DNA of 64,000 nucleotides from Sinomonas sp. ASV322 (GCF_030908245.1 NZ_JAVFJJ010000006.1:1-64000); one strand, 5' to 3'; shown: positions 21,519 to 31,186, counted from the stretch's first letter. A program made the numbers and translations. The notes: generated by a model from the letters alone, not told the origin.

Positions 21519-24500
21519 GCGATTCTCTGCCCCTTCCCGCCGACGCGGCAGCGCGGCCTCATCGGCCGCAGCTCCCAGCCTCTGAGCGGACCCCGCCGGC
21601 GAGGACGCTCGTCGACATCCTCGTCGCGACCGCGGAGGCGTTCCCCGAATCGCCCGCGCTCGACGACGGCACGCGGGCGCTGAGCTACGCCGAGTTGCTC
21701 GACGAGGTGCGTGCGACCGGCCGGAAGCTTCACGCGGCAGGCCTCGGTGCCGGCGACCGCATCGGCGTGCGCATCCCCTCGGGAACGAACGAGCTGTACA
21801 TCGCCATCCTTGCGATCCTGCTCGTGGGCGCCGCCTACGTGCCCGTCGACGCCGACGACCCCGACGAACGCGCGAAGCTCGTCTTCAGCGAAGCCCACGT
21901 CGCCGGCATCATGCGCGGCGAAGGCTCGCTCGTCGTTGGCAAGGAGCGACCCGCTCCGCACCCGAGCCCGAGGACTCCCCAGCCCGAGGACGACTGCTGG
22001 ATCATCTTCACGTCAGGCTCGACCGGGACGCCCAAGGGCGTCGCCGTCCAGCACCGCTCCGCGGCCGCGTTCGTCGACGCCGAGGCACGCCTGTTCCTGC
22101 AGCCCGAGCCGATCGGCCCCGAGGACCGGGTCCTCGCCGGCCTCTCGGTCGCGTTCGACGCCTCGTGCGAGGAGATGTGGCTCGCGTGGCGGCACGGCGC
22201 GTGCCTCGTCCCCGCGCCGCGCGCCCTCGTCCGGACGGGCATGGACCTCGGCCCGTGGCTCGTCCAACGCGGCATCACGGTCGTCTCGACCGTCCCGACC
22301 CTCGCGGCGCTCTGGCCGGGCGAGGCCCTCGAGAACGTCCGCCTGCTCATCTTCGGCGGCGAGGCGTGCCCGCCTGAGCTCGCCCAGCGTCTCGCGGTCG
22401 AAGGCCGCGAAGTCTGGAACACGTACGGGCCCACGGAGGCAACCGTCGTCGCGTGCGCGGCACAGCTCGGCGACGGAGGGCCCGTGCGGATCGGCCTCCC
22501 GCTCGACGGCTGGGACCTCGCGATCGTCGACCCCGAAGGCGTCCCGGTGTCCGAGGGCGGCGTCGGGGAGCTCATCATCGGCGGCGTCGGGCTCGCGAGA
22601 TACCTCGACCCCGCGAAGGACTCCGAGAAGTACGCCCCCATGCCCTCCATCGGCTGGGATCGCGCGTACCGCTCGGGCGACCTCGTGACGTTCGAGCCGA
22701 CCGGCCTCATCTTCCAGGGGCGCGCCGACGAGCAGGTCAAGCTCGGCGGGCGCCGGATCGAGCTCGGCGAGATCGACGCGGCCCTCCAAGCGCTTCCGGG
22801 CATCGCGGGCGCCGCCGCGGCCGTGCGGACGACGGCGGCCGGGAACCAGGTGCTCGTCGGGTACCTCGCGCCGTCGGACGGCGCCGAGCCGGATCTCGCA
22901 GCGTGTCGTGAGCGGCTCGCGCACGCGCTCCCGGCCGCGCTCGTGCCGCTCCTCGCCGTCGTCGACACGCTCCCGACCAAGACGAGCGGCAAGGTGGACC
23001 GCGGCGCGCTCCCGTGGCCGCTCCCGGGGGCCGACTCGACCTCGGCCGAAGCGCTCGAGCTTCCCGAGGATGCTGCGTGGGTCGTCGAGCAGTGGTCCGC
23101 CGTGCTCGGAACACAGGCGTCGAGCCTCGATGCCGACTTCTTCGCCCACGGCGGCGGCTCCCTCGCGGCCGCGCAGCTCGTCTCGGCGCTGCGCCGCCGC
23201 TACCCGACCGTCACGGTCGCGGACGTCTACGCCCATCCGCGCGTCGGCGCCCTCGTCGAAGCGATCACGGGGAGCGCGCGCTCCACGGCTGCTCCCGCCG
23301 TCGAACGCTCGGTCGAGCCCGCCTCGGCGCGGACCCAGCTCGCCCAGACCCTCCTCGGGGTGCCCCTGTTCATCCTCGTCGGGATGCGCTGGCTCACGTA
23401 TCTCATGGCCGCGAACAACGTCCTCGCGGCCATCGCGGGCTTCTCGGCGGCGCCCACCGTCTCGTGGTGGTGGGTCGCGGCGTCGTGGCTTGTGTTCGTG
23501 AGCCCGCTCGGGCGCATGGCGATCTCGGTCGTCTCGGCCCGATTGCTCCTGCGGGGCCTGACGCCCGGCGTATACCCGCGTTCGGGCAGCGTGCATCTGC
23601 GGCTGTGGCTCGCCGAACAGATCGCGGATCTCGCGCAGGCCGTGAGCCTCGCGAGCGCGCCGTGGGTCCCGTACTACGCCCGGGCCCTCGGCGCGAAGAT
23701 CGGCCGCGACGCCGTGCTGCACTCCGTTCCGCCCGTCACCGGCATGCTCGAGCTCGGGAAGGGCGCCTCCGTCGAGCCCGAGGTGGACCTCGCGGGGTGG
23801 TGGATCGACGGCGACTCGGTCTTCGTGGGGCCCGTGCGGATCGGCCCCGGAGCGACGATCGGCTCGCGCAGCACCCTGCTTCCGGGCGCGCAGATCGGCG
23901 CGAACGCCGTCGTCGAGCCTGGTTCGGCGGTCTCGGGGCGCGTCAAGGCCGGCCTGTTGGTCTCCGGCTCCCCCGCCGAACGGATCGGCAAGGCCAAGCA
24001 CGACTGGCCCGAGGCCACACAACAGCGTTCGCGGCTCGCCGAGGCACTCTGGATCGCGGCCTTCGCGGCGGGTTCGTCCCTGCTCGCACTCATCCCGTAC
24101 GCTGCGGGGGCCGCGGCCGCAGGAGTCCTCGTGTGGGCTGCCGCGGGGCACACGAGCCTGCACGATGCGCTCCCGTCCATCCTCGCCGCGTCACCGCTCG
24201 CAGCGGCCGCGTGGTTCGCCGCGAACCTGCTTCTCGTCGCGGGCTGCACGCGAGTGCTCGGCCTCGGGCTCCGCGAGGGCACCTACCCAATCCGCAGCCG
24301 CATGGGCTGGCAGGTGTGGGCGACCGAGCGCGTCCTCGATATGGCCCGGGATCTCCTGTTTCCCCTCTATGCGAGCCTGTTCACCCCCACGTGGCTCCGT
24401 CTGCTCGGCGCGACCGTGGGGAAGGACGTCGAGGCGTCGACAGTCCTGCTCGTGCCCAAGATGACGACGGTGGGCGACGGCGCATTCCTCGCCGACGACA

Positions 24501-25447
24501 CGATGGTCGCCTCATACGAGCTCGGCGGCGGCTGGCTGCGGATCGCTCCGGCCAAGGTCGGCAAGCGCGCGTTCCTCGGGAACTCGGGCATGACGGCGCC
24601 GGGCCGATCGGTCCCGAAGAACGGGCTCGTCGCGGTCCTCTCGGCGACGCCCAAGAAGGCCAAGTCGGGATCGTCATGGCTCGGGAGCCCGCCCGTGCGG
24701 CTCCGCCGCACGTCGCTCGAGTCCGACACCGCGCGGACCTTCAGCCCGCCGTCGCGCCTCAAGGTGGCGCGAGCACTCTGGGAACTGTGCCGCGCGGTTC
24801 CTGTAGTGCTAACGGTGGCGATCGCCGCCGTCGTGCTCGTGGTGCTCGACTGGCTTGCCGCGCAGTGGGGCTACCTGCCCGCGGCGCTCGTGTGCGGCGC
24901 CGTGATGCTTGCGGCGGGCGCGCTTGCCGCGGGTTCCGCCGTCGTCGCGAAGTGGCTCCTCGTGGGCCGCATCCGCGCTGGAGAGCATCCGCTGTGGAGC
25001 TCGTTCGTGTGGCGCAACGAGGTCGTGGACGCGTTCGTCGAGATGGTCGCGGCGCCCTGGTTCGCACGAGCCGCGGCCGGCACGCCGGCCCTCGTGTGGT
25101 GGCTGCGCGCGCTCGGGGCGCGAATCGGCCGGGGCGCCTGGTGCGAGAGCTACTGGCTTCCTGAAGCGGACCTCGTGGAACTCGGCCCGAGCTCGACCGT
25201 GAATCGGGGCTGCGTGGTCCAGACCCACCTGTTCCACGACCGGATCATGAGCATCGGGACCGTCGCGATCGGCGAGGGAGCGACGATGGGGCCGCACGGC
25301 GTCGTCCTTCCGGGCGCGGCCATCGGCTCGGGCGCAACGGTCGGGCCGGCGTCGCTCGTCATGCGCGGCGAGGCCATCCCGGCTGGGACATATTGGCGGG
25401 GCAATCCCGTGGTTCCGTGGTCGAGGCCGAAGGGACCGACCCGGTGA
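21515..25447 (+). CDS. Pls/PosA-family membrane NRPS, predicted poly(basic amino acid) synthetase
   Basis: This 1310-residue single-module synthetase has the architecture of Streptomyces albulus epsilon-poly-L-lysine synthetase (about 1,320 residues). An adenylation domain spans about 30-500 (IIFTSGSTGTPKG near 162, YGPTEAT, and the catalytic Lys in TKTSGKVDR near 490). A thiolation site, HGGGSLAAAQ, lies near 543. Six membrane helices occur in three pairs (about 612-675, 845-918 and 1090-1150), and three tandem C-terminal domains contain left-handed beta-helix hexapeptide repeats. The Stachelhaus-type residues read D-A-E-S-I-G-T-V-V-K, close to published lysine codes with acidic Glu at 239, so a basic diamino acid is the predicted substrate (inference). 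The GTG start overlaps qorA and the stop overlaps the M1 peptidase gene, both as GTGA. A convergent PPTase lies nearby. Confidence 0.88.
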   Translation: MSDSLPLPADAAARPHRPQLPASERTPPARTLVDILVATAEAFPESPALDDGTRALSYAELLDEVRATGRKLHAAGLGAGDRIGVRIPSGTNELYIAILAILLVGAAYVPVDADDPDERAKLVFSEAHVAGIMRGEGSLVVGKERPAPHPSPRTPQPEDDCWIIFTSGSTGTPKGVAVQHRSAAAFVDAEARLFLQPEPIGPEDRVLAGLSVAFDASCEEMWLAWRHGACLVPAPRALVRTGMDLGPWLVQRGITVVSTVPTLAALWPGEALENVRLLIFGGEACPPELAQRLAVEGREVWNTYGPTEATVVACAAQLGDGGPVRIGLPLDGWDLAIVDPEGVPVSEGGVGELIIGGVGLARYLDPAKDSEKYAPMPSIGWDRAYRSGDLVTFEPTGLIFQGRADEQVKLGGRRIELGEIDAALQALPGIAGAAAAVRTTAAGNQVLVGYLAPSDGAEPDLAACRERLAHALPAALVPLLAVVDTLPTKTSGKVDRGALPWPLPGADSTSAEALELPEDAAWVVEQWSAVLGTQASSLDADFFAHGGGSLAAAQLVSALRRRYPTVTVADVYAHPRVGALVEAITGSARSTAAPAVERSVEPASARTQLAQTLLGVPLFILVGMRWLTYLMAANNVLAAIAGFSAAPTVSWWWVAASWLVFVSPLGRMAISVVSARLLLRGLTPGVYPRSGSVHLRLWLAEQIADLAQAVSLASAPWVPYYARALGAKIGRDAVLHSVPPVTGMLELGKGASVEPEVDLAGWWIDGDSVFVGPVRIGPGATIGSRSTLLPGAQIGANAVVEPGSAVSGRVKAGLLVSGSPAERIGKAKHDWPEATQQRSRLAEALWIAAFAAGSSLLALIPYAAGAAAAGVLVWAAAGHTSLHDALPSILAASPLAAAAWFAANLLLVAGCTRVLGLGLREGTYPIRSRMGWQVWATERVLDMARDLLFPLYASLFTPTWLRLLGATVGKDVEASTVLLVPKMTTVGDGAFLADDTMVASYELGGGWLRIAPAKVGKRAFLGNSGMTAPGRSVPKNGLVAVLSATPKKAKSGSSWLGSPPVRLRRTSLESDTARTFSPPSRLKVARALWELCRAVPVVLTVAIAAVVLVVLDWLAAQWGYLPAALVCGAVMLAAGALAAGSAVVAKWLLVGRIRAGEHPLWSSFVWRNEVVDAFVEMVAAPWFARAAAGTPALVWWLRALGARIGRGAWCESYWLPEADLVELGPSSTVNRGCVVQTHLFHDRIMSIGTVAIGEGATMGPHGVVLPGAAIGSGATVGPASLVMRGEAIPAGTYWRGNPVVPWSRPKGPTR

Positions 25448-26790
25448 GCCCCAAGAGCGGCGCCCGCCTTCCAGACCCCTACACGCCAGGGCACGGAACG
25501 GCCGCTTACCGCGTGCGGCGCTACGACCTCGACCTCGACGTGAGGCTCGCGAGCAACCGCCTGAGCGGGCAGGCACGGATCCGCGCGGAAGCCCGCGAGA
25601 AGCTCGACACCGTGTCACTGAGCCTCGCGGGACTCCGGGTGACGAAGGTCTTCGTCGACGGGGCGAAGCCGGCCAAGTCGGCGCAGCGCGGCGACCAGCT
25701 CGTCGTCACCCCGCGGAACCGCATTCCCAAGGGGCGTGCCTTCGACCTCGAGATCCGCTACGAAGGCAGCCCGCGCCCCATCGACGGCCGCTGGGGCGAA
25801 GTCGGGTGGGAGGAGCTCGACGACGGCGTGCTCGTCGCGGGGCAGCCCGTGGGCGCCCCGACGTGGTTCCCGTGCAACGACCACCCGAGCCAGAAGGCCG
25901 CCTTCCGCATCGCCGTGACGGCCGACGCGGGCTACCGCGTGGTCTCGAACGGGGTCCTCACGTCGCGCCGCACGCGGTCGAGCCGCGAGACCTGGGTCTA
26001 CGACCAGCCCGAGCCGATGTCCCCGTACCTTGCGACAGTGCTCATCGGGCGCTATCGCGACCTCGAGCTCGGCCGCCTTCCCGACCGGGGTTCCGGCCGC
26101 GTCCGCGTCCTCGCGGCAGTGCCGCCCGAGCTGCGCGCCGAGGCGGCCACGGGCCTCAAGGACCAGGTCCGGATGGTCAAGCTCTTCTCGGAGCTCTTCG
26201 GGCCGTACCCCTTCCGCGACTACACGGTCGTGGTCACGGAAGACGAGCTCGAGATCCCGCTCGAGGCCCAGTCCCTCTCGATCGTGGGGCGCAACCACAT
26301 CAAGCGCACGTGGGAGGCCCAGCGGCTCCTCGCCCACGAACTCGCGCACCAATGGTTCGGCAATTCGGTGACCGTGCGCTGCTGGGCGGACATCTGGCTG
26401 CACGAGGGCTTCGCGTGCTACGCCGAATGGCTCTGGAGCGAGGAGGCCGGGATCGCGCCGGTCAAGGAGCGGGCGGCCGCCGCCTGGAAGCTCCTCGCGA
26501 CGAAGCCGCAGGATCTCCTGATTGGCGTGCCGGGCCCCGATCACATGTTCGACGACCGGGTCTACAAGCGCGGGGCCCTCGCCCTGCACGCCGTGCGCCG
26601 CGCCGTCGGCGACGACCGCTTCTTCCGCTCGCTCAGGGCCTTCGCGTCGGAGTATCGGCACGGCCTCGCCTCGACGGCCGATTTCGTCGAGATCTTGGAC
26701 CGCGTGTGCGCCGGCGCGCGGAAGTTCGACGCCGCCGCCGTCCTCCGCCCGTGGCTCTACCAGCGCGCCCTGCCGGCGCCGCCGAAGTAG
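25444..26790 (+). CDS. M1-family zinc metallopeptidase coupled to the Pls-like synthetase
   Basis: This 448-residue gluzincin has the zinc site HELAHQWFG (near 298) with the third ligand Glu in WLHEGFACY (near 321). An N-terminal beta domain (YDLDLDVRLASNRLSGQARI) resembles that of aminopeptidase N. The exopeptidase signature GAMEN is not present; the equivalent position reads LEIPLEAQSLSI, so substrate recognition may differ from classical aminopeptidases. There is no signal peptide, so it is probably cytoplasmic. The GTG start overlaps the synthetase stop codon (GTGA). Zn aminopeptidases associated with pls loci degrade the polycation and protect the producer; that role is inferred here from coupling. 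Confidence 0.88.
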   Translation: MSPKSGARLPDPYTPGHGTAAYRVRRYDLDLDVRLASNRLSGQARIRAEAREKLDTVSLSLAGLRVTKVFVDGAKPAKSAQRGDQLVVTPRNRIPKGRAFDLEIRYEGSPRPIDGRWGEVGWEELDDGVLVAGQPVGAPTWFPCNDHPSQKAAFRIAVTADAGYRVVSNGVLTSRRTRSSRETWVYDQPEPMSPYLATVLIGRYRDLELGRLPDRGSGRVRVLAAVPPELRAEAATGLKDQVRMVKLFSELFGPYPFRDYTVVVTEDELEIPLEAQSLSIVGRNHIKRTWEAQRLLAHELAHQWFGNSVTVRCWADIWLHEGFACYAEWLWSEEAGIAPVKERAAAAWKLLATKPQDLLIGVPGPDHMFDDRVYKRGALALHAVRRAVGDDRFFRSLRAFASEYRHGLASTADFVEILDRVCAGARKFDAAAVLRPWLYQRALPAPPK

Positions 26791-26792
26791 CG

Positions 26793-26822
26793 CGAGGGCC
26801 CGATCAGCGAGGGCCCGATCAG
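26793..26822. repeat. 15-bp tandem duplication at convergent gene ends
   Basis: CGAGGGCCCGATCAG occurs twice head to tail (26793-26807 and 26808-26822), filling the 28-bp gap between the M1 peptidase and PPTase stop codons; the second copy supplies the PPTase stop. Each unit contains the palindromic GGGCCC. Confidence 0.9.
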
Positions 26823-27472
26823 AGGAGGGCCGCTGCCGCGACAAAGCCTGTGGGGAGGCCTAGGTTGTGCGGGGCGACGTCGACGACGCGCGGATCGCCG
26901 AGGGTCTCGACAGTAGCCGGATCGGTGCGGAGTCCCGTTCCCAAAGCCTTAAGGAGGGCCTCCTTGCGCGCCCACAGGCGCGCGGCCTCGACCCGCGCGT
27001 CACGCGAGTCGGCGAGGCGCACGCGTTCCGAGGGCGAGAAGGCGGCTTCCGGGATCGTTGCGAAGTCGGCGGGACGCGCAAGGTCGACGCCGACGCGCAC
27101 CGAAGCGGAGCCGCCGGCTGGCTCGACCGCGAGGAGCGCCCACCCCGCGGCACGCGACATGCTCGCGGCGACGGGAAGGCGTGCCGGACGCGGGACGTCG
27201 AGGCCGTCGTCGTCCGATGCCGCGAGCGCAAACCCGGGTGCGCCGTGCTCACCCGCGCCGCACGCAGGGCACCAGTAGAGCGGGACGATGGCTTCCGGCT
27301 CGGCGCCCACCGCCTCCGCGACGAAGCCGCGCAGGGCGAGGCGGCCGGCGAGGAACTCGTGCGCCTGCCGTGCGTCCGTGAAGGCGCGCGCGCGAAGGGC
27401 CTCCCCTTCCGTCGGCAGGCCGACCGGAAGAGGAGACCCTTGGTGCCCTAGCGGCACCGCGCGGAGCATCAT
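26819..27472 (-). CDS. 4'-phosphopantetheinyl transferase, Sfp type
   Basis: This 217-residue enzyme transfers phosphopantetheine from CoA to carrier-protein serines. Its Sfp-superfamily motifs are GVDLARP (Mg-binding Asp) and the (W/F)ARKEALLKALGTGL motif. The middle segment FSPSERVRLA matches the FxxxE substructure. The start is uncertain: two consecutive ATG codons at 27472/27469 lie 22 bp after the pheT stop. It converges on the Pls-like/M1 operon, whose thiolation domain needs exactly this modification, so it is the likely activating enzyme; it may serve other carrier proteins too. Confidence 0.85.
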   Translation of the reverse strand: MMLRAVPLGHQGSPLPVGLPTEGEALRARAFTDARQAHEFLAGRLALRGFVAEAVGAEPEAIVPLYWCPACGAGEHGAPGFALAASDDDGLDVPRPARLPVAASMSRAAGWALLAVEPAGGSASVRVGVDLARPADFATIPEAAFSPSERVRLADSRDARVEAARLWARKEALLKALGTGLRTDPATVETLGDPRVVDVAPHNLGLPTGFVAAAALL

Positions 27473-27494
27473 GCGCAGCAGATCGCTGGAGGCG

Positions 27495-30041
27495 TCAGCG
27501 CTGGACCGCCCCAAAACGCTCGGCGGCGAGGGCGACGGCGGCAGCGCGGGCTTCCGAGGCCTCGTCCGACGTGAGCGTCCGGTCCGGGGCACGGAAACGG
27601 AGCCCGAACGCGAGCGACTTCCTGCCGTCCTCGATGCCCCTGCCGACGTAGACGTCGAACAGGTGCACCTCCTCGAGGAGCTCGCCCGCGCCCTCGCGCA
27701 AGGCGTCCTTGACGTCGTCGGCGGGGATCGCGGCATCGACGATGAGCGCGACGTCCTGAGTCGCGACCGGGAACGTCGAGATGTGCTTCGCGACGACGAC
27801 GTCCGGCGAGGCGTCGAACAGGGCGTCCGCGTCGAGCTCGACGGCGACTGAGCGCGCGGGCATGTCGTGGGCCGCAAGCAGCTTGGGGTGAAGCTCGCCC
27901 GCGAAACCGACGACCTCGCCCGAACGCAGCGCGAGCTGAGCCGTGCGGCCCGGGTGGAACGCCTGGTGCGAGCCCTGGGTGACGACGAGGTCGACGCCCA
28001 GGAGGTCGCCCGCGAGCCGCGCGACGTCGATTGCGTCGGCCCAGTCCCACGCCCGGGGCGTGTGCTGGGCGGCGGCGGGCGAATCGTGGCCCGTCATGAT
28101 CGCCCCGAGGTGGAGCGGCTGGCGCGGGAGCCCCGCGTCGAGCGCGTCGAGCACCTCGTCCGAGGGCAGGGCCCCGAGCGGCGGGATCGTCGCCGTGCCG
28201 ATCTCCCCGCCTTCGGGCAGGAACACGAGGCCCGTCTCGAAGAGTGCGAGGTCGCGGAAGCCGCGCGAGTGGTTGCGCTTGGCCACGTCGATGAGGCCGG
28301 GCAGCACAGAGGTGCGCAGCCAGCCGAACTCCTCGCTCAGCGGGTTCGCGAGCTTGACCGCGGGGCGCGGCGCTCCTGCCTCCGCGACGCCGAACGTCTC
28401 GTTCGCTGCCTTGGTCACGAACGGGTACGCGAGCACCTCGGTGAGGCCCGCGTCGGCGAGCGCCTGCACGAGCCGGCGGCGCTGCTGCTGCGTGCGCGTG
28501 AAGCCGCGTCCCGGGGGTGCGACCGGGAGACGCGACGGGATCTTGTCGTAGCCGACAAGCCGCGCGATCTCCTCGGAAAGGTCTTCCTTCGTCTCGAGGT
28601 CGTTGCGCCAGCTCGGCGGAGTCACGAGGAAGTCGGAACCGCGCCGCTTGACCTGTGCGCCGAGGTCGCCGAGCGTGCGCGCGATGAGCTCCTCGGAGAA
28701 CTCCATGCCGATCCGCTCGGACGCGAACTCTTCGGGGAGCACGATCGTGACGGGCTGCGGCTCGGTGCCGACATCGGTCCCCGTCTCGTCGGCCACGCCG
28801 CCCCCGAGTTCGACGAGGAGATCGACGACGCGCTGCGCGGCCTCGTCCGCGACCTGCCAGTCGACCCCGCGCTCGAAGCGCTTGGACGCCTCGGACGGGA
28901 GCTTGTGGCGACGGCGCGAGCGGCCAACGGTGACGGTGTCGAAGTGGGCCGCCTCGACGAGGACGTTGACGGTCGAGCCGGAGCACTCGGTCGACGCACC
29001 GCCCATGACGCCCGCGATGCCGATCGGGCCCGCCGCGTCCGCGATGAGCAGATCCTCGGGGTCGAGGTCGCGGATCTTCCCGTCGAGGGTCTCGATCTTC
29101 TCGCCGTCTTCGGCCCGACGGACCGTGATCGGGCCCTCGAGCTTGTCGAGGTCGTAGCAGTGCGTCGGCTGGCCGAGCTCGAACATCACGTAGTTCGAGA
29201 TGTCGACGGGCAGCGAGACCGATCGCATGCCGGCGAGCCGCAGGCGCGAGACCATCCACTGCGGCGTGGGACGCGTCGGGTCGATGCCGCGGACGGTGCG
29301 TGCCACGAAGCGATCGCATCCGGGCACGCCGTAGACCGGGGCGCGGTCATCGAGCACGACGTCGAAGCCGCCGTCGAGCTTCTCCGGCACCTTGACCTGC
29401 GTGGCCGGGTCCTCGAACACCGTGCCCGTGGCATGCGCGAACTCGCGCGCAATCCCTCGGATCGAGAAGCAATAGCTGCGATCCGGCGTGACATTGATCT
29501 CGGCGGCCTCGTCGGTCAGGCCGAGGAGCTCTAGCGCATCCGTGCCGATCTCGGGGTCGAGGCCAAGGCGCGAGAGCACGATGATGCCGTCGTGGTCCTC
29601 GCCGACGCCGAGCTCGCGCGCGGACGCGATCATGCCCGCGGAGACGTGGCCGTAGGTCTTGCGCGCCGCGATGTGGAAGTCGCCCGGGAGGGTCGCACCC
29701 GGAAGCGTCACAACAACCTTGTCGCCCTCGACGAAGTTGTGCGCGCCGCACACGATGCCCTGGACGCCGGATGGGTCGATTCCCTTCCCCGTGAGGGTCT
29801 GCTCGTGGCCCTCGGGGACCACGCGGACCTGGCACCAGTTGATCGTCTTGCCGTTGGACTGCGGCTCCTTGACGAGGCTCAGCACCTGGCCGACGACGAC
29901 CGGGCCCTTGATGGAGTCGGCGGGCCGGTGGACGGCCTCCTCTTCGAGCCCGACCGCGACAAGGTCTGCCATGACATCCTCGGCGGTCGCGCCGGCGGGG
30001 AGCTGCGTGTACTCGCGCAGCCATGAAAGGGGGATTCGCAT
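27495..30041 (-). CDS. pheT: Phenylalanyl-tRNA synthetase beta subunit
   Basis: This 848-residue beta subunit of the (alpha-beta)2 PheRS starts MRIPLSWLREY. It carries an N-terminal tRNA-binding domain (about 40-150, with VCGAHNF), the B3/B4 editing domain, the B5 domain (RPVTIVLPEEFASERIG-like region), the inactive synthetase-like core, and a C-terminal FDX-ACB anticodon-binding domain ending LTSDEASEARAAAV. It is 5 bp downstream of pheS in the same transcript. Nothing is missing compared with the family. Confidence 0.98.
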   Translation of the reverse strand: MRIPLSWLREYTQLPAGATAEDVMADLVAVGLEEEAVHRPADSIKGPVVVGQVLSLVKEPQSNGKTINWCQVRVVPEGHEQTLTGKGIDPSGVQGIVCGAHNFVEGDKVVVTLPGATLPGDFHIAARKTYGHVSAGMIASARELGVGEDHDGIIVLSRLGLDPEIGTDALELLGLTDEAAEINVTPDRSYCFSIRGIAREFAHATGTVFEDPATQVKVPEKLDGGFDVVLDDRAPVYGVPGCDRFVARTVRGIDPTRPTPQWMVSRLRLAGMRSVSLPVDISNYVMFELGQPTHCYDLDKLEGPITVRRAEDGEKIETLDGKIRDLDPEDLLIADAAGPIGIAGVMGGASTECSGSTVNVLVEAAHFDTVTVGRSRRRHKLPSEASKRFERGVDWQVADEAAQRVVDLLVELGGGVADETGTDVGTEPQPVTIVLPEEFASERIGMEFSEELIARTLGDLGAQVKRRGSDFLVTPPSWRNDLETKEDLSEEIARLVGYDKIPSRLPVAPPGRGFTRTQQQRRRLVQALADAGLTEVLAYPFVTKAANETFGVAEAGAPRPAVKLANPLSEEFGWLRTSVLPGLIDVAKRNHSRGFRDLALFETGLVFLPEGGEIGTATIPPLGALPSDEVLDALDAGLPRQPLHLGAIMTGHDSPAAAQHTPRAWDWADAIDVARLAGDLLGVDLVVTQGSHQAFHPGRTAQLALRSGEVVGFAGELHPKLLAAHDMPARSVAVELDADALFDASPDVVVAKHISTFPVATQDVALIVDAAIPADDVKDALREGAGELLEEVHLFDVYVGRGIEDGRKSLAFGLRFRAPDRTLTSDEASEARAAAVALAAERFGAVQR

Positions 30042-30046
30042 GGTGC

Positions 30047-31108
30047 TTAGATCTCCATCCCGAAGTGCTCGCTGAACCGGAGGTCGCCCTCGATCATGTC
30101 GCGCATGTCAACGACGTCGTTGCGGAACATGAGGGTCCGCTCGATGCCCATGCCGAACGCGAAGCCCGAGTAGACGTCGGGGTCGATGCCCGCCGCGCGC
30201 AGAACGTTGGGGTTGACCATGCCACAGCCGCCCCACTCGATCCAGCGGGGCCCGCCCTTCGCACCCGGGTGCCAGATGTCGAGCTCGGCGCTCGGCTCAG
30301 TGAACGGGAAGAAGTTCGGGCGGAGCCGGATCTGGGCCTCCTGGCCGAACATCTGGCGCGCGAAGTGCTCGAGCGTTCCGCGCAGGTCTGCCATGCTCAG
30401 GCCCTTGTCGATCGCGAGGCCCTCGAACTGGTGGAAGACCGGCGTGTGTGTCGCGTCGAGCTCGTCCGTGCGGAACACCTTGCCCGGGCACAGCACGTAG
30501 ATCGGCACCTCGCGCTCAAGCATCGAGCGAACCTGGACGGGCGAGGTGTGCGTGCGCATGAGCACGTGCCGCTCGACGGGCTCGACGAAGAACGTGTCCT
30601 GCATCTCGCGGGCCGGGTGGTCCGGCTTGAAGTTGAGCGCGTCGAAGTTGAACCACTCGGACTCGACCTCGGGGCCTTCGGCGATTTCCCAGCCCATGCC
30701 GACGAAGATCTCGCACACGCGGTCCTGCAGCGTCGAGAGGGGGTGGCGCGCGCCCGCACGACGGCGGCGCGGCGCGGCGGTGACATCGACCGTCTCCTCG
30801 ACGAGGATCCGCGCGTCGTTCTCCACCTCAAGCACCTCAGCGCGCGCCGCGATGGCCTGATTCACGCGTCCGCGTGCCGAGCCCACAATCTTCCCCGCCG
30901 CCGCCTTGGACTCCTTGCCGAGCGAACCGATCGCACGGTTGGCCAGCGCGAGCGGCGACTTCTCCCCCGTGTGGGCGATGCGGACGGCCTTGAGCTCGTC
31001 CAGGGTGGGCGCGCCCGAGATCTCCTCGAGGGCGCGTTCGACGGCGGCGGTGACAGCGGCCTCGTCCAGGGGATCCGGGACGGCGACGCCGGGCAATGTA
31101 TCAGTCAT
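30047..31108 (-). CDS. pheS: Phenylalanyl-tRNA synthetase alpha subunit
   Basis: This catalytic alpha subunit has 353 residues, with an N-terminal coiled-coil tRNA arm and class II motifs: motif 2 region [19 protein letters not shown] and motif 3 [13 protein letters not shown]. The phenylalanine pocket segment [10 protein letters not shown] is present. The ATG at 31108 lies 78 bp after the upstream membrane-protein gene, across a strong inverted repeat (31137-31182). No T-box or Phe-rich leader peptide is evident. Confidence 0.98.
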   Translation of the reverse strand: MTDTLPGVAVPDPLDEAAVTAAVERALEEISGAPTLDELKAVRIAHTGEKSPLALANRAIGSLGKESKAAAGKIVGSARGRVNQAIAARAEVLEVENDARILVEETVDVTAAPRRRRAGARHPLSTLQDRVCEIFVGMGWEIAEGPEVESEWFNFDALNFKPDHPAREMQDTFFVEPVERHVLMRTHTSPVQVRSMLEREVPIYVLCPGKVFRTDELDATHTPVFHQFEGLAIDKGLSMADLRGTLEHFARQMFGQEAQIRLRPNFFPFTEPSAELDIWHPGAKGGPRWIEWGGCGMVNPNVLRAAGIDPDVYSGFAFGMGIERTLMFRNDVVDMRDMIEGDLRFSEHFGMEI

Positions 31109-31136
31109 GGACCGTTCTTACGCGTGCGGGTTGGTC

Positions 31137-31182
31137 GGCAGGGAGCCAGCCGCGGGCACGCCGCGCCGTTCGGCTCCCTGCC
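31137..31182 (-). terminator. Inverted repeat between ABC cassette and pheS
   Basis: GGCAGGGAGCC (31137-31147) and GGCTCCCTGCC (31172-31182) form a perfect 11-bp stem with a 24-nt loop, 5 bp after the stop of the upstream membrane gene. No strong T-tract follows. It could terminate the peptide/ABC transcript or act in the pheS leader; its position at the cassette edge is suggestive. Confidence 0.55.
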
Positions 31183-31186
31183 CAGT

